DNA of 64,000 nucleotides from Burkholderiales bacterium 39-55-53 (GCA_002282445.1 NCJK01000002.1:372001-436000), one strand, 5' to 3'; shown: positions 7,496 through 16,169, numbered from the stretch's first letter. Numbers and translations: made by a program. Notes: a model not told the origin generated them from the letters alone.

Positions 7496-8104
7496 ATGAA
7501 AAGCATTCTTCTACCGCCGTCGTTAACCACGCTTCTCCCTGAGCAAATGCACCCACTTTGCGAAGGCGCCTATTACAAAAAGCATCAAAGGCTATTTCTC
7601 ACCGGTGAACGTCCTCGCTGGATGTTCTTTGTGGTCAGTGGCGAGGTAACGCTTGAGCGGCTAAGCCAACACGGTGACCCCGTCGTGCTGCAAAGGACAA
7701 GATATGGGTTTGTAAGCGAAGCAAGTCTTCAATCGCCCAAATATCACTGCGATGGGCGTGTGGTGGCGAACTCAGAGATCATTCAAATTCCTCTTTCAGC
7801 ACTAGCAGACGCATTGAATAGTGATTCAGCTTTTGCTGCCCGCTGGATTCGCATGTTGAACCAAGAAGTCAAACGACTTCGATTGCAATGCGAACGGTTA
7901 AGCATGAAGTCTGTAAAGGATCGTGTTCTTCACCTCATTGATACAGAAGGTAAAAACGGACAGTACCAAGTCACCTCAGGATTGAAGTCATTGGCAGGAG
8001 AACTAGGCGTTACACATGAAGCTCTTTATCGAACACTAGCGCTATTAGAAAAAAACAAAACCATCAGACGAGTAGAAGCCTTACTTGTTCTTACACATAA
8101 ATAA
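7496..8104 (+). CDS. Crp/Fnr family transcriptional regulator
   Basis: A 202-aa regulator with an N-terminal cyclic-nucleotide-like sensor barrel (residues about 20-110), a dimer helix (about 115-145), and a C-terminal winged helix (about 148-200) with the recognition helix in VTHEALYRTLALLE. The sensor part lacks the FNR N-terminal cysteine cluster, so it is not an obvious 4Fe-4S FNR. It is divergent from the exported Met-rich protein and beside the metal genes, which suggests local control. A diverged copy of its C-terminal third survives as a pseudogene at 23731-23916. An alternative start at Met 18 is possible because the dyad at 7482 touches the first ATG. Confidence 0.85.
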   Translation: MKSILLPPSLTTLLPEQMHPLCEGAYYKKHQRLFLTGERPRWMFFVVSGEVTLERLSQHGDPVVLQRTRYGFVSEASLQSPKYHCDGRVVANSEIIQIPLSALADALNSDSAFAARWIRMLNQEVKRLRLQCERLSMKSVKDRVLHLIDTEGKNGQYQVTSGLKSLAGELGVTHEALYRTLALLEKNKTIRRVEALLVLTHK

Positions 8105-8170
8105 ACCTCTTCTATTGCGAATCGCACAGGAAAATCCACGGTTTTCACTTCGTAGGTTGCTCATTTCATT

Positions 8171-8211
8171 GAGTTCAACTCCCAATACATGAGCCAGACT
8201 GCGCTATGAAA
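8171..8211. repeat. Copy 1 of a split repeat (GAGTTC-N18-CAGACTGCGCTATGAAA)
   Basis: A 6-bp and a 17-bp block with an 18-base spacer recur exactly, in the same order and spacing, at 34754-34794, just after the recombinase of the second island. No coding frame covers it. It lies in the 160-base gap between the regulator and the DUF3422 gene. Confidence 0.5.
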
Positions 8212-8263
8212 AGTGACTACAGTTTTAAGGCAAAGCTAAACACTATGAAGTCAAGTAGCGTGA

Positions 8264-9568
8264 TCAATAGCCGCTATAAAGCTTTTCATGAATTCGGCGA
8301 GTAGCGGTCCAAACCAACCATAAAACAACGGGAATCAACGCCCCAGCAATAAGCTCAGGTTGAATGTTTAAGCCTGCTGCCTTACCTGCCTTGCCCGCAT
8401 AGAGCAACAGACTAACAACGTAGTAAGAGATGGCGGCAATGGACAAGCCCTCAACAGTGCTTTGCAAGCGGAGTTGCAACTCTTGGCCCTTGGTCAACTT
8501 TTCTAGTAACAAACGGTTTTGCTCTTCTGTAGCAATATCAACGCGTGTTCTTAACAAAGAACTCGCACGATTTATACGCTCTGACAGGGAGATAAGACGT
8601 TGTGATGTCGCCGCAACAGTTGCCATAGCGGGCGACAAGCGTCTTTTCATAAACTCACCAATCGATTGAGTTCCAGTAATTGGCGATTCACGTAATTCCA
8701 CAATTCGTTCGATCACTAGCTTGTCGTAAGCAGCAGTTGCAGCGAATCTATAGGCATGGTCTGCTGTCATACGCTCTACAGAGGCAGCTAAACCTACAAG
8801 CCTAGTCAACAAAGCCTGATCATCACAATCCTTTTGTTCTAGGGAATCGATGATGTCAGAAAGTTCTTTCTCTGATTGTCCAAGTTGACTACTCACAATC
8901 TTGGCAATTGGTAAACCACGCAAAGCCATCAATCGATAAGTTTCTAACTCGAGTAATCGTTGTGAAATTCGACCTGCACGACTCTTGCTTGTTCCGTGTG
9001 GGGCCAAAACAAGCATCCGTTCAAAACCACTTTCACGAAGCCTGAAATCCGTGGCAACTAGTGAATGAGCGGGATTACCCATACGAGAAGCAATCACTGG
9101 TGAATCACCAATCCATTTACGAGCTTGTTCAAGTGCAAATTGAGGATCTGCTAGATCCTCGTGGAGCATCACTAGTTTGATTGCAGAGAATGTTTTTCCT
9201 GGAATGGAAGCAAGCCAGCCTTGTGGCAACTTTAGGTGCGACAGCAATTCAGGTTCTTGAGAGCCAAGTCCGGCATTCTCAGGTAAAGATTGAACTAATG
9301 AATATCGAGTGAATTCAGTGTGACGCTCCCACTTCAATGTGTAGTCATTCATCCGCAAGCGCACAAAATTTCCTTGCATATCTTGCAGGCTTAATTCAGG
9401 TTGCAGTTGACGAAGGTGCTCACACTCTTGATCTCTGCTGATCCCTTCATTAAAAACACCCACTAACAAAATAAATGCAGGCAAACGAATTCTTGCGCTA
9501 GGTCGCGCATGCACCTCATTGTGAAGAGAGGCACGTTGAGAATCATCAGGTGGCAATAAATTCATCAT
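8264..9568 (-). CDS. DUF3422 family membrane-anchored protein
   Basis: A 434-aa protein of the DUF3422 family. Diagnostic features are the N-terminal LHNEVHARP motif, the WERHTEFTRY motif near residue 78, a long helical middle (about 200-370), and two hydrophobic helices near the C-terminus (about 378-400 and 405-425) that anchor it in the membrane. Family function is unknown. It starts at one of two adjacent ATG codons (9568). It stands alone, with no operon partner in view. Confidence 0.85.
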   Translation of the reverse strand: MMNLLPPDDSQRASLHNEVHARPSARIRLPAFILLVGVFNEGISRDQECEHLRQLQPELSLQDMQGNFVRLRMNDYTLKWERHTEFTRYSLVQSLPENAGLGSQEPELLSHLKLPQGWLASIPGKTFSAIKLVMLHEDLADPQFALEQARKWIGDSPVIASRMGNPAHSLVATDFRLRESGFERMLVLAPHGTSKSRAGRISQRLLELETYRLMALRGLPIAKIVSSQLGQSEKELSDIIDSLEQKDCDDQALLTRLVGLAASVERMTADHAYRFAATAAYDKLVIERIVELRESPITGTQSIGEFMKRRLSPAMATVAATSQRLISLSERINRASSLLRTRVDIATEEQNRLLLEKLTKGQELQLRLQSTVEGLSIAAISYYVVSLLLYAGKAGKAAGLNIQPELIAGALIPVVLWLVWTATRRIHEKLYSGY

Positions 9569-9655
9569 GCTTGATCCAGAAGAAACGAAATTTGAATTCT
9601 CACCATGAGAAAAAATAGGATCGAATTTTCAAAATAATGCAGCTAATGAAGCGCC

Positions 9656-9802
9656 CTATTTCATTACATTAGTGTCTTGGCTCTTTGAGTTTCGAAGAAT
9701 TAGCTCTTCAAAACTGTTTCGAACACTTTCTTTAAGCTTAGCGAACTCAATTTCAATAAATTCTTTAAGCGCTCTTGATATCGCTACTTCATTCTGACTC
9801 AT
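9656..9802 (-). CDS. Possible 48-aa protein at the end of the cyd operon
   Basis: A short frame starting 21 bases after the ybgE stop and reading the same way. It is Glu/Lys-rich with a long amphipathic helix (EVAISRALKEFIEIEF...) and no membrane segment. A GGGTGG purine run precedes the ATG. No homologue is recognised, and the frame may be chance. If real it would be the last gene of the cytochrome bd operon. Confidence 0.35.
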   Translation of the reverse strand: MSQNEVAISRALKEFIEIEFAKLKESVRNSFEELILRNSKSQDTNVMK

Positions 9803-9823
9803 AAAGTCCACCCTTCAACTAAT

Positions 9824-10078
9824 TCATAAGCGGGTTTGGGCCCACAAAGCTATGGCCAATAGGAGTCCCAACAAGCAACTCCATCCCGAAAAGAACCAGC
9901 GCAAGACTGATGCATGCGGTATGAACCCAACCCCACGAATAAACCCTACACTCATTGACCAAAATAAGGCAAGTGCAAGCCAATGATTAGCTCGGCCGTC
10001 TAGATCAGTCATCAAGGGCGGGAAAACGGTGCCCACTAACATGATGAGGATGCCTATAGCTAAGGCCGGAAAATTCAT
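9824..10078 (-). CDS. ybgE: Cyd operon membrane protein YbgE
   Basis: An 84-aa membrane protein with three hydrophobic helices (about residues 3-22, 33-50 and 60-80) and the GFIRGVGFIPH motif between helices 2 and 3, close to the HGVGF signature of YbgE. YbgE is a small accessory protein encoded with cytochrome bd oxidases; its exact role is not established. Its ATG overlaps the cydX stop (ATGA, 10075-10078), so it is translationally coupled and is the last recognised gene of the cydP-A-B-X operon. Confidence 0.8.
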   Translation of the reverse strand: MNFPALAIGILIMLVGTVFPPLMTDLDGRANHWLALALFWSMSVGFIRGVGFIPHASVLRWFFSGWSCLLGLLLAIALWAQTRL

Positions 10079-10188
10079 GGTCTCTTATGGCTTTCAGTTC
10101 GCTCTTCTTGCAGTTCGCCCCACATAGCATTCATGATCGCTAAAAGAACAGCAAATCCAACACCTAAGACCCAAGCAAAGTACCACAT
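10075..10188 (-). CDS. cydX: Cytochrome bd oxidase small subunit CydX
   Basis: A 37-aa single-helix membrane protein beginning MWYFAWVLG, which is nearly identical to the start of the known CydX subunit (MWYFAWILG). It ends with a hydrophilic tail carrying Glu residues. CydX packs against CydA and is required for stable, active cytochrome bd. It lies 11 bases downstream of cydB, and its stop codon overlaps the ybgE start. Confidence 0.93.
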   Translation of the reverse strand: MWYFAWVLGVGFAVLLAIMNAMWGELQEERTESHKRP

Positions 10189-10199
10189 ATCTGATTCCT

Positions 10200-11336
10200 T
10201 TAATAAGCGCTATGTTCGTTAGCCTGAATGTGTGCAATCGTCACTTTGCCCCGCATTACACCGTAGGCCCATGACGTGTACATGATGATCAGTGGCATAA
10301 AAACTAAAGCCGCAACAAGCATGATGCCTAATGACAAGTGACTCGAGACACTATCCCAAACAGTCAAACTTGCACTGGGCATCGTGCTCGATGGCATGAT
10401 GAACGGAAACATGCTTGCGCCTGCGGTTCCAATAACTCCTATCACTGCGAATGATGAAGAAACGAATGCCAATAAAGTTCTACGCAACAGCAGAAGCGTA
10501 GCCGCGTTAAGTGCACCGAATCCCCCAAGTATTGGAAGAATCCAAAGAATTGGGAATTGATGGAAATTACTCATCCATGCGCCCGCTTCCTTAACGACCG
10601 TTTTACTTAAAGGATCTGGCATAGCCGACGGATTGATGATCGATGTGATTCGATACCCGTCAATATGCTGAATCCAAAAGCCCGCTAAAACAAATGCTAG
10701 CACCATGACGACAGCGGCCCAAATGCCGGCCTTAGTGGAACGAGCTTGTATTGCACCTTCAGTTCGATGGGACAGATAACAAGCACCTTGGAGCGTAATC
10801 ATGGCACTACTAACAACACCAGCCAAGAGAGCAAATGGGTTTAGAAGTTGCCAAAAGCTTCCTGAGTAAGTTGAGATCAAATAACTATCAAAGGAAAAAG
10901 GCACTCCTTGCAACAAATTGCCAAATGCCACACCAAAGATTAGCGGTGGAACTGCACCGCCAATGAACAGACCCCAGTCCCAAGTGCTACGCCAAGTTGC
11001 GTTATGTATCTTGCTGCGATAGTCAAAACCAACGGGACGGAAGAACAGAGCCCATAAAACGGCAAGCATTGCCCAGTAAAACCCACTAAATGCTGTCGCA
11101 TAGACCAAGGGCCAGGCAGCAAAAATAGCTCCACCCGCGGTGATGAACCAAACTTGGTTGCCATCCCAGTGAGGTCCGACAGTATTGATAACCACGCGAC
11201 GCTCTACATCGTTTCGGCCCACAAATGGCAAAAGAGTACCTACGCCCATGTCGTGACCATCCATGATGGCGAATCCGACGAGTAAGACACCAACCAATAG
11301 CCACCAGATGAGTTTTAAATTTCCATAATCAAACAT
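10200..11336 (-). CDS. cydB: Cytochrome bd ubiquinol oxidase subunit II
   Basis: A 378-aa polytopic membrane protein of normal CydB length with about nine hydrophobic helices. Near the N-terminus are the family patterns GFAIMDGHDMGVGTLLPF and ERRVVINTVGPHWDGNQVW, both highly conserved in CydB. With CydA it forms the high-affinity oxygen-reducing oxidase that oxidises ubiquinol and helps build proton motive force under low oxygen. It follows cydA with no gap (11336/11337) and precedes cydX. Confidence 0.97.
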   Translation of the reverse strand: MFDYGNLKLIWWLLVGVLLVGFAIMDGHDMGVGTLLPFVGRNDVERRVVINTVGPHWDGNQVWFITAGGAIFAAWPLVYATAFSGFYWAMLAVLWALFFRPVGFDYRSKIHNATWRSTWDWGLFIGGAVPPLIFGVAFGNLLQGVPFSFDSYLISTYSGSFWQLLNPFALLAGVVSSAMITLQGACYLSHRTEGAIQARSTKAGIWAAVVMVLAFVLAGFWIQHIDGYRITSIINPSAMPDPLSKTVVKEAGAWMSNFHQFPILWILPILGGFGALNAATLLLLRRTLLAFVSSSFAVIGVIGTAGASMFPFIMPSSTMPSASLTVWDSVSSHLSLGIMLVAALVFMPLIIMYTSWAYGVMRGKVTIAHIQANEHSAY

Positions 11337-12887
11337 TTAGTGCCCCTCATTAGCGTAACGACCAGTGCCTAAGCTTCCAGGCCCCATTCGCGCGAACTTG
11401 ACCATCAAGAAAACCTCAACAACGAGAAGTACGGTGTAGAAGATGATGAAACCAGCCAATGAACCATACAGACTGTTAACCGTCAGTGTCGATACGCTCA
11501 TATGCGTAGGCAGTACACCGTAAATAGTCCAAGGTTGACGTCCGTACTCTGCAACAAACCAACCTAGTTCACAAGCGATCCATGGTGCTGGAAGCATCCA
11601 AAGAGATGCACGCAGTAGATATGGGTGTTCAGAACATTTAGATTTCAAAGTCGTCCAGAATGCAGTGGCAAACAAGATCAACATGGCGAAACCTAGGCCC
11701 ACCATGACTCTAAAACTCCAAAACATTGGCGTGACTCTAGGAACGGTATCGTTAACAGCCTTTTCAATGATTTCTGGGGTAGCAAGACTCACGTCATCCA
11801 CATATTTTTTCAACAAGAACCCAAAACCTAAGTCGTTCTTGTATTCTTCAAATCTGCGTTTTACTTCGACGCTCTCGCGGTTGTTACGAAGTTCATCAAG
11901 TGCCTTGACTGCAACAATTCCACGCTTGATTCGCTCACGATTCTTCGCTTTGATTTCATGAATGCCTGGTATCTCTTTTGTCAAAGAGCGCGTGCCAATC
12001 AACCCCATAACCCAAGGAATATCAACTTCCCAGTTGTTTTTTGACTCAGCTTCATTAATACTTGCAATTAATGTGAGTGAAGCTGGAGCGGGTTTGGTTT
12101 CCCACATCGCCTCGAGGGCCGCCATCTTTGTTTGCTGAGCCTCGCCAACGGTGTAGCCTGACTCATCACCTAAAACAATAACGCTCAGTACTGAAGCCAA
12201 TCCGAAAGCTGAAGCAACTCGAAAACTACGTTTTGCAAATTCAACGTCTTGCTTTTTCAGCAAGAACCAAGATGAGATTGAAAGAACAAACATTGCACCT
12301 GTTGTGTACCCAGCTGAAACAGTGTGGACAAACTTCGCTTGTGCATCTGGATTAAACACAACAGCCCAGAAGTCTGTCATCTCCATACGCATGGTGACAT
12401 AGCTAAATTCGGCACCAACGGGGTTTTGCATCCAACCATTGGCAATCAAGATCCAAAGCGCACTTAAATTTGTACCAACAGCCATCAGTATGGTGACCAT
12501 CAGATGCTGAGTTCTGCTAAGTCGATCCCACCCAAAAAAGAACAATCCAATAAAAGTTGATTCCAAGAAAAAGGCCATCATTCCTTCGATTGCAAGTGGA
12601 GCGCCAAAGATGTCGCCTACATAGTGGGAGTAGAAAGCCCAATTTGTGCCGAACTGAAACTCTAAGGTGATGCCTGTCGTAACACCAAGAGCAAAGTTGA
12701 TACCAAACAACTTGCCCCAGTAACGGGTCATATCTTTCCAAATTACGTTACCCGTCATCACGAATACAGTTTCCATGATCACCAGCAACCAGACCATCCC
12801 TAAAGTTAAGGGCACGAAGAGAAAGTGATACATAGCAGTTGCGGCGAACTGCAACCTAGAAAGATCGACTAGTTGTTCTGAAATCAT
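11337..12887 (-). CDS. cydA: Cytochrome bd ubiquinol oxidase subunit I
   Basis: A 516-aa integral membrane protein carrying hemes b558, b595 and d. The N-terminal segment SRLQFAATAMYHFLF holds the expected axial His (His21). The quinol-binding Q loop begins with GDESGYTVGEAQQTKMAALEAMWET, and the loop is of the long type found in Escherichia coli. A heme-ligand His lies in KFVHTVSAGY, and the C-terminal part has GRQPWTIYGVLPT. The start overlaps the cydP stop (ATGA). An FNR-like dyad upstream of cydP (13104-13117) suggests low-oxygen induction. Confidence 0.97.
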   Translation of the reverse strand: MISEQLVDLSRLQFAATAMYHFLFVPLTLGMVWLLVIMETVFVMTGNVIWKDMTRYWGKLFGINFALGVTTGITLEFQFGTNWAFYSHYVGDIFGAPLAIEGMMAFFLESTFIGLFFFGWDRLSRTQHLMVTILMAVGTNLSALWILIANGWMQNPVGAEFSYVTMRMEMTDFWAVVFNPDAQAKFVHTVSAGYTTGAMFVLSISSWFLLKKQDVEFAKRSFRVASAFGLASVLSVIVLGDESGYTVGEAQQTKMAALEAMWETKPAPASLTLIASINEAESKNNWEVDIPWVMGLIGTRSLTKEIPGIHEIKAKNRERIKRGIVAVKALDELRNNRESVEVKRRFEEYKNDLGFGFLLKKYVDDVSLATPEIIEKAVNDTVPRVTPMFWSFRVMVGLGFAMLILFATAFWTTLKSKCSEHPYLLRASLWMLPAPWIACELGWFVAEYGRQPWTIYGVLPTHMSVSTLTVNSLYGSLAGFIIFYTVLLVVEVFLMVKFARMGPGSLGTGRYANEGH

Positions 12888-13060
12888 TTGGGTGATTCTT
12901 CCTGTTTCTGTTGACTGCTAATTTTTTCGAAAACACTTTCTGCATTCACATTCACTTTGGCATCTTTCACGAAGAGCCACCACAGAACAATCAGCGCACA
13001 TAACTTTAGAAGTACGAAGATGATTAAGTGCCTAACAAGCTTGTCATCGTGTAATTTCAT
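12884..13060 (-). CDS. cydP: Cytochrome bd putative small subunit CydP
   Basis: A 58-aa protein with one membrane helix (HLIIFVLLKLCALIVLWWLF) preceded by MKLHDDKLVR and followed by a charged tail starting VKDAKV. This matches the CydP family, short proteins encoded just before cydA in many beta- and gammaproteobacteria. The stop codon overlaps the cydA start, so translation is coupled. It is the first gene of the operon, 43 bases downstream of an FNR-like dyad. Confidence 0.85.
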   Translation of the reverse strand: MKLHDDKLVRHLIIFVLLKLCALIVLWWLFVKDAKVNVNAESVFEKISSQQKQEESPK

Positions 13061-13103
13061 GTGAATTCCGTTAAGGATTTAATCAGTACTAGAGAAAAAT
13101 TGA

Positions 13104-13117
13104 CTGATTTGAATCAG
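13104..13117 (-). promoter_or_regulatory. FNR-like box upstream of the cyd operon
   Basis: CTGAT TTGA ATCAG is a perfect dyad in its arms, one base per arm away from TTGAT-N4-ATCAA. If it acts as a class II site, transcription would start near 13069 on the minus strand, a few bases before the cydP ATG region; a GATTAAAT stretch sits near the expected -10. Confidence 0.65.
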
Positions 13118-14041
13118 TTAAAGAAATTGAATGTGACTTGTCTTATTTTCTCTATCCGACAAATGGTGCTGTAACCAAATTTGGACGTCAACTTGAAGTT
13201 TGTCTTGGTCAAAGAATTTCTCATGCGTACCTTCTACTCGCAAGAGTTGAGCGTTTGGCTGGGATTCGAGTAACTGTTCTGCACAATAGATGGGCACTAC
13301 ATCATCTTGCAATCCATGAATTAATAAGACTGGACAAGTTACATTTTTAAGACGAGCGATAGGTGCGATGTCGTCAAACCGAAAACCGATGACCTTTTCA
13401 ATGTATCGATTAACAAGCCAGCCGATTGGCCAATAAGGCAAAAATCTAACTGATAACCATCGCCGCATGACCTGCTCTGGATGAGAAAAGGAAGAGATGC
13501 TGATAAGTGCCGAAACGTCATTTCGCATAGAAGCACAGAGAATTGCTCCAGCACCTCCAAGTGAATGGCCAACTAAGAGGATTTCTCTCTTAACTTTTGT
13601 GTGCACATAAACTGAGTTCTGTACCCAACGAATTGAAGCCTCAATATCTTCCGCAAATTTTGGCAATGAACTAAAGTCATCTGAATCACTTAGTCCATGT
13701 GATCTTGCATCAGGCAAGACAACATTCCATCCATGCGCATGCAATTGGTCAGCAACTTCTAACAAGTTTGTTGCGTCTCCGCCCCATCCATGCATTAGCA
13801 CCGCACTAGGACTGTTCAACGTATTTGGCTGAGGCCACCAAAGTGCATTTAACGTTTTATTTCGCTGAGTTTTATATAAAACCGTTGTTAGTCCTCTGTT
13901 GATGAACTTTGCTAGAAACGGTGAGTAAGAGTTCTTTGCAGGTCTTAATGAATACCTCAACCACTTCAAACCTAACCAAATGCCTGTAGACATTACTACC
14001 AGAGCAGCAAAGGCATCAATCAGGATTAATTTACTAATCAT
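13118..14041 (-). CDS. Alpha/beta hydrolase with N-terminal membrane anchor
   Basis: A 307-aa serine hydrolase. Residues about 1-25 form a hydrophobic anchor. The hydrolase fold follows, with the oxyanion motif HGWGG, the nucleophile elbow GHSLGG, an acid in HGLQDDVVP and a catalytic His in EGTHEKF. Substrate is unknown; the elbow is a lipase/esterase type. It reads the same way as the cyd operon and ends right at the FNR-like dyad, so its transcript could continue into cydP. The gap from the regulator at 14152 contains a terminator. Confidence 0.85.
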   Translation of the reverse strand: MISKLILIDAFAALVVMSTGIWLGLKWLRYSLRPAKNSYSPFLAKFINRGLTTVLYKTQRNKTLNALWWPQPNTLNSPSAVLMHGWGGDATNLLEVADQLHAHGWNVVLPDARSHGLSDSDDFSSLPKFAEDIEASIRWVQNSVYVHTKVKREILLVGHSLGGAGAILCASMRNDVSALISISSFSHPEQVMRRWLSVRFLPYWPIGWLVNRYIEKVIGFRFDDIAPIARLKNVTCPVLLIHGLQDDVVPIYCAEQLLESQPNAQLLRVEGTHEKFFDQDKLQVDVQIWLQHHLSDRENKTSHIQFL

Positions 14042-14077
14042 TTAAACATATCAAAATTTGAGTCATTTTTGGAGCGC

Positions 14078-14112
14078 AAAAAAGCTTGCTCGACTGAGTT
14101 GTTCGAACAAGC
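14078..14112 (-). terminator. Terminator of the FNR-like gene
   Basis: GCTTGCTCGA pairs with TCGAACAAGC (one G-U on the minus-strand RNA) and is followed by six U on the minus strand. It lies 40 bases past the stop at 14152. Confidence 0.75.
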
Positions 14113-14151
14113 AAAGTCTAAGATTTTTACCCCGAATTCAAATGACTTGGA

Positions 14152-14856
14152 TCAATCAGTAGCCAACAAATCAGGTCGATCTATCCTGTATTGACGCCCT
14201 CTTTTGTCTAGTTGAGTGAGGGCCCCAGAGTTTAAAAGTTTTGTAATTTCTCTGCTGATAGTTTCTAGCGTCAGATCTAGCATTGCCCCCATATCTTCTC
14301 TAGGAAACATTGTGGTCAGTGTTGGATCTGAATCATCTCGCATCTTCAAAACGAATCTTGCTAGTCGCTGCTTTGCACTTCCAAAATTCAAGTCAGCCAA
14401 CCAATCATCAGCATCACGCAATGTTTTTTGCCACTTGATCATCAAAGATTTATGAATCTTTGGGCTATTACTGGCTAAGCTATCCATCACACTCAATGGA
14501 ATACGACAAACTTTTACATCAGTCAGTGCGTATGCATCAGTATCGTAGTGTTGATTTGCAAGAGCTTCTAATCCCGCCACATCTCCTGCCCGGAGTACTC
14601 GAACGATTCGCTCACGCCCATCTTGAGAAACACGAACAATCTTGAGCATGCCCTGCCTAACAGTAAAAATTCCTAGGGCACTGCTACCTTCTCTGTAGAC
14701 CTGCTCCCCTGCTGAAAAATTTAAGTCGTCAATTGGGGCATGGATGAATTCAAAGTCTGACTCTTCCAACTCTGAAAACAATACTAAATTTCTAATCTGA
14801 CAACTGCGACAGTCTGACGTTCCTTGCCATGCGGATTCAATCTTGATTGGAATCAC
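14152..14856 (-). CDS. FNR-type Crp family regulator, three-cysteine variant
   Basis: A 234-aa regulator with an N-terminal DCRSCQIR (Cys16, Cys19), a sensor barrel, an internal VKVCRIPLSVMD (Cys117), and a C-terminal winged helix whose recognition helix reads LETISRE, the ExxSR pattern that reads TTGAT half-sites. In FNR four cysteines bind the oxygen-sensing 4Fe-4S cluster. Here Cys16, Cys19 and Cys117 align with three of them, but the third N-terminal position is Val25. Oxygen sensing is therefore plausible but not certain. It lies upstream of the hydrolase and the cyd operon, and FNR-like sites occur before cydP and at 47774. Confidence 0.85.
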   Translation of the reverse strand: MIPIKIESAWQGTSDCRSCQIRNLVLFSELEESDFEFIHAPIDDLNFSAGEQVYREGSSALGIFTVRQGMLKIVRVSQDGRERIVRVLRAGDVAGLEALANQHYDTDAYALTDVKVCRIPLSVMDSLASNSPKIHKSLMIKWQKTLRDADDWLADLNFGSAKQRLARFVLKMRDDSDPTLTTMFPREDMGAMLDLTLETISREITKLLNSGALTQLDKRGRQYRIDRPDLLATD

Positions 14857-15023
14857 TTGAAGCCTTTTATTACGAGAATAGGGAGCAAAAATTAATCACT
14901 TATCTTGAACTTCATTTTATTCTTATATCAGCAAATACTGAATCATTTTTTTCATTTAGACCCGTTGTCATCCAATTCACAGATCATTTTCCAAGCAACT
15001 GTTTTGGTAAGTTTTGGATCAAA

Positions 15024-15056
15024 AAAAAGTTGACTCCTTTCGGAAGCCAACTTTTT
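15024..15056. terminator. Bidirectional terminator after pstS
   Basis: AAAAAGTTG ... CAACTTTTT forms a stem with a GC-rich inner part, with A and T runs on both sides. It closes pstS on the minus strand. The rest of the 14857-15074 gap shows nothing else supportable. Confidence 0.75.
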
Positions 15057-15074
15057 ATTTTTAACAACTAATAA

Positions 15075-16106
15075 TTACTTTTGAATTTGTGTCCACACCT
15101 TTGCGCGGATTGCTGAAGTCAATGTGTCAGGTAGGGGAACGTAGTCGAGATCAGATGCCATTTTTTTGCCATTGGCAAATGACCAATCGAAAAACTTGAG
15201 GGCTTCAGCAGCGGCAGCTTTATCAGCAGGTTGCTTGTACATCAAGATATAAGTCGCTGTACTGATAGGCCAGCTGGTAGCGCCCTTAGCGTTAACCATT
15301 GAAACACCCATACCTGGAACACTGAACCAATCTGCACCAGCAGCAGCAGCAGCAAATGTCAGGTCATCAGGAGAGACGTACTTGCCGTCAGCGTTTTGCA
15401 ACTGCATGAAGTTCATGTTGTTCTTTTTCACATAAGCGTATTCCACGTAACCCACAGAACCCTTTACGCGGTTCACATTAGCGGCTACGCCTTCGTTACC
15501 CTTACCGCCTACGGAGGAAGCAGCTGGCCATTTCACAGCAGCGCCCTTGCCCACTGAAGCAGACCATTCTTTGCTGACAGCAGTCAAGTAGTCAGTGAAG
15601 TTGAAGGTTGTACCTGAACCGTCTGCGCGGTGAACCACCGTAATAGGTAGATCCGGCAATTTTTTGCCTGGGTTCAAAGAAGTGATTTTTGGATCGTTCC
15701 AGTTAGCAATCTTGCCCATGAAAATTTCAGCTAAAACGGGGCCTGTCACGTGCAATTCGCCAGGATTGAAACCGTCTACGTTCAAAACAGGCACAGTTCC
15801 GCCGATCACAGCTGGAAATTGGACCAAGCCTTCTTTATCAAGATCTTCACCGGACATAGGCGCATCTGTCGCACCAAAAGTCACTGTTTTCGCTTTGATT
15901 TGACGGATACCGCCAGAAGAACCAATTGATTGATAGTTCAAGCTGTTACCGGTAGCAGCTTTGTAGCCCTCAGCCCATTTAACGTAGACAGGATATGGAA
16001 AGGATGCACCAGCGCCTGTGATTTCGGCAGCAAAAGCAGAGCCCATGGTCAGCGTTGCCATTGCAGCAGCGACTACCGATTTGATGAATGTGCGTTTCGA
16101 GGTCAT
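15075..16106 (-). CDS. pstS: Phosphate ABC transporter substrate-binding protein PstS
   Basis: A 343-aa periplasmic phosphate-binding protein. ATG 16106 gives a normal signal peptide (TSKRTFIKS, hydrophobic core, cleavage at AFAAE); the longer frame adds 26 residues without a start context. The mature N-terminus has ITGAGASFPYPVY, then SIGSSGGIRQI and FGATDAPMS, and later HRADGSGTTFNF, all phosphate-binding or family signatures. pstCAB and phoU are not in the window, so it is a detached pstS. A candidate Pho box lies 46 bases upstream. Confidence 0.96.
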   Translation of the reverse strand: MTSKRTFIKSVVAAAMATLTMGSAFAAEITGAGASFPYPVYVKWAEGYKAATGNSLNYQSIGSSGGIRQIKAKTVTFGATDAPMSGEDLDKEGLVQFPAVIGGTVPVLNVDGFNPGELHVTGPVLAEIFMGKIANWNDPKITSLNPGKKLPDLPITVVHRADGSGTTFNFTDYLTAVSKEWSASVGKGAAVKWPAASSVGGKGNEGVAANVNRVKGSVGYVEYAYVKKNNMNFMQLQNADGKYVSPDDLTFAAAAAGADWFSVPGMGVSMVNAKGATSWPISTATYILMYKQPADKAAAAEALKFFDWSFANGKKMASDLDYVPLPDTLTSAIRAKVWTQIQK

Positions 16107-16151
16107 ACGAATCCTAGAGTTTTTGTGAATCTTTGACTCTAGACAGCCAAT

Positions 16152-16169
16152 GTGACAAATCGGTGTCAT
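16152..16169 (-). promoter_or_regulatory. Candidate Pho box upstream of pstS
   Basis: On the minus strand the sequence reads ATGACAC-CGAT-TTGTCAC, two 7-mers separated by 4, the spacing of PhoB sites (CTGTCAT-N4-CTGTCAT). The match is moderate, so this is weak evidence. Confidence 0.35.

Noticed and set aside
14847-15071. Plus frame of 74 codons between the FNR-like gene and pstS
   Set aside because: Crosses the pstS terminator, has biased low-complexity residues and no ribosome site.
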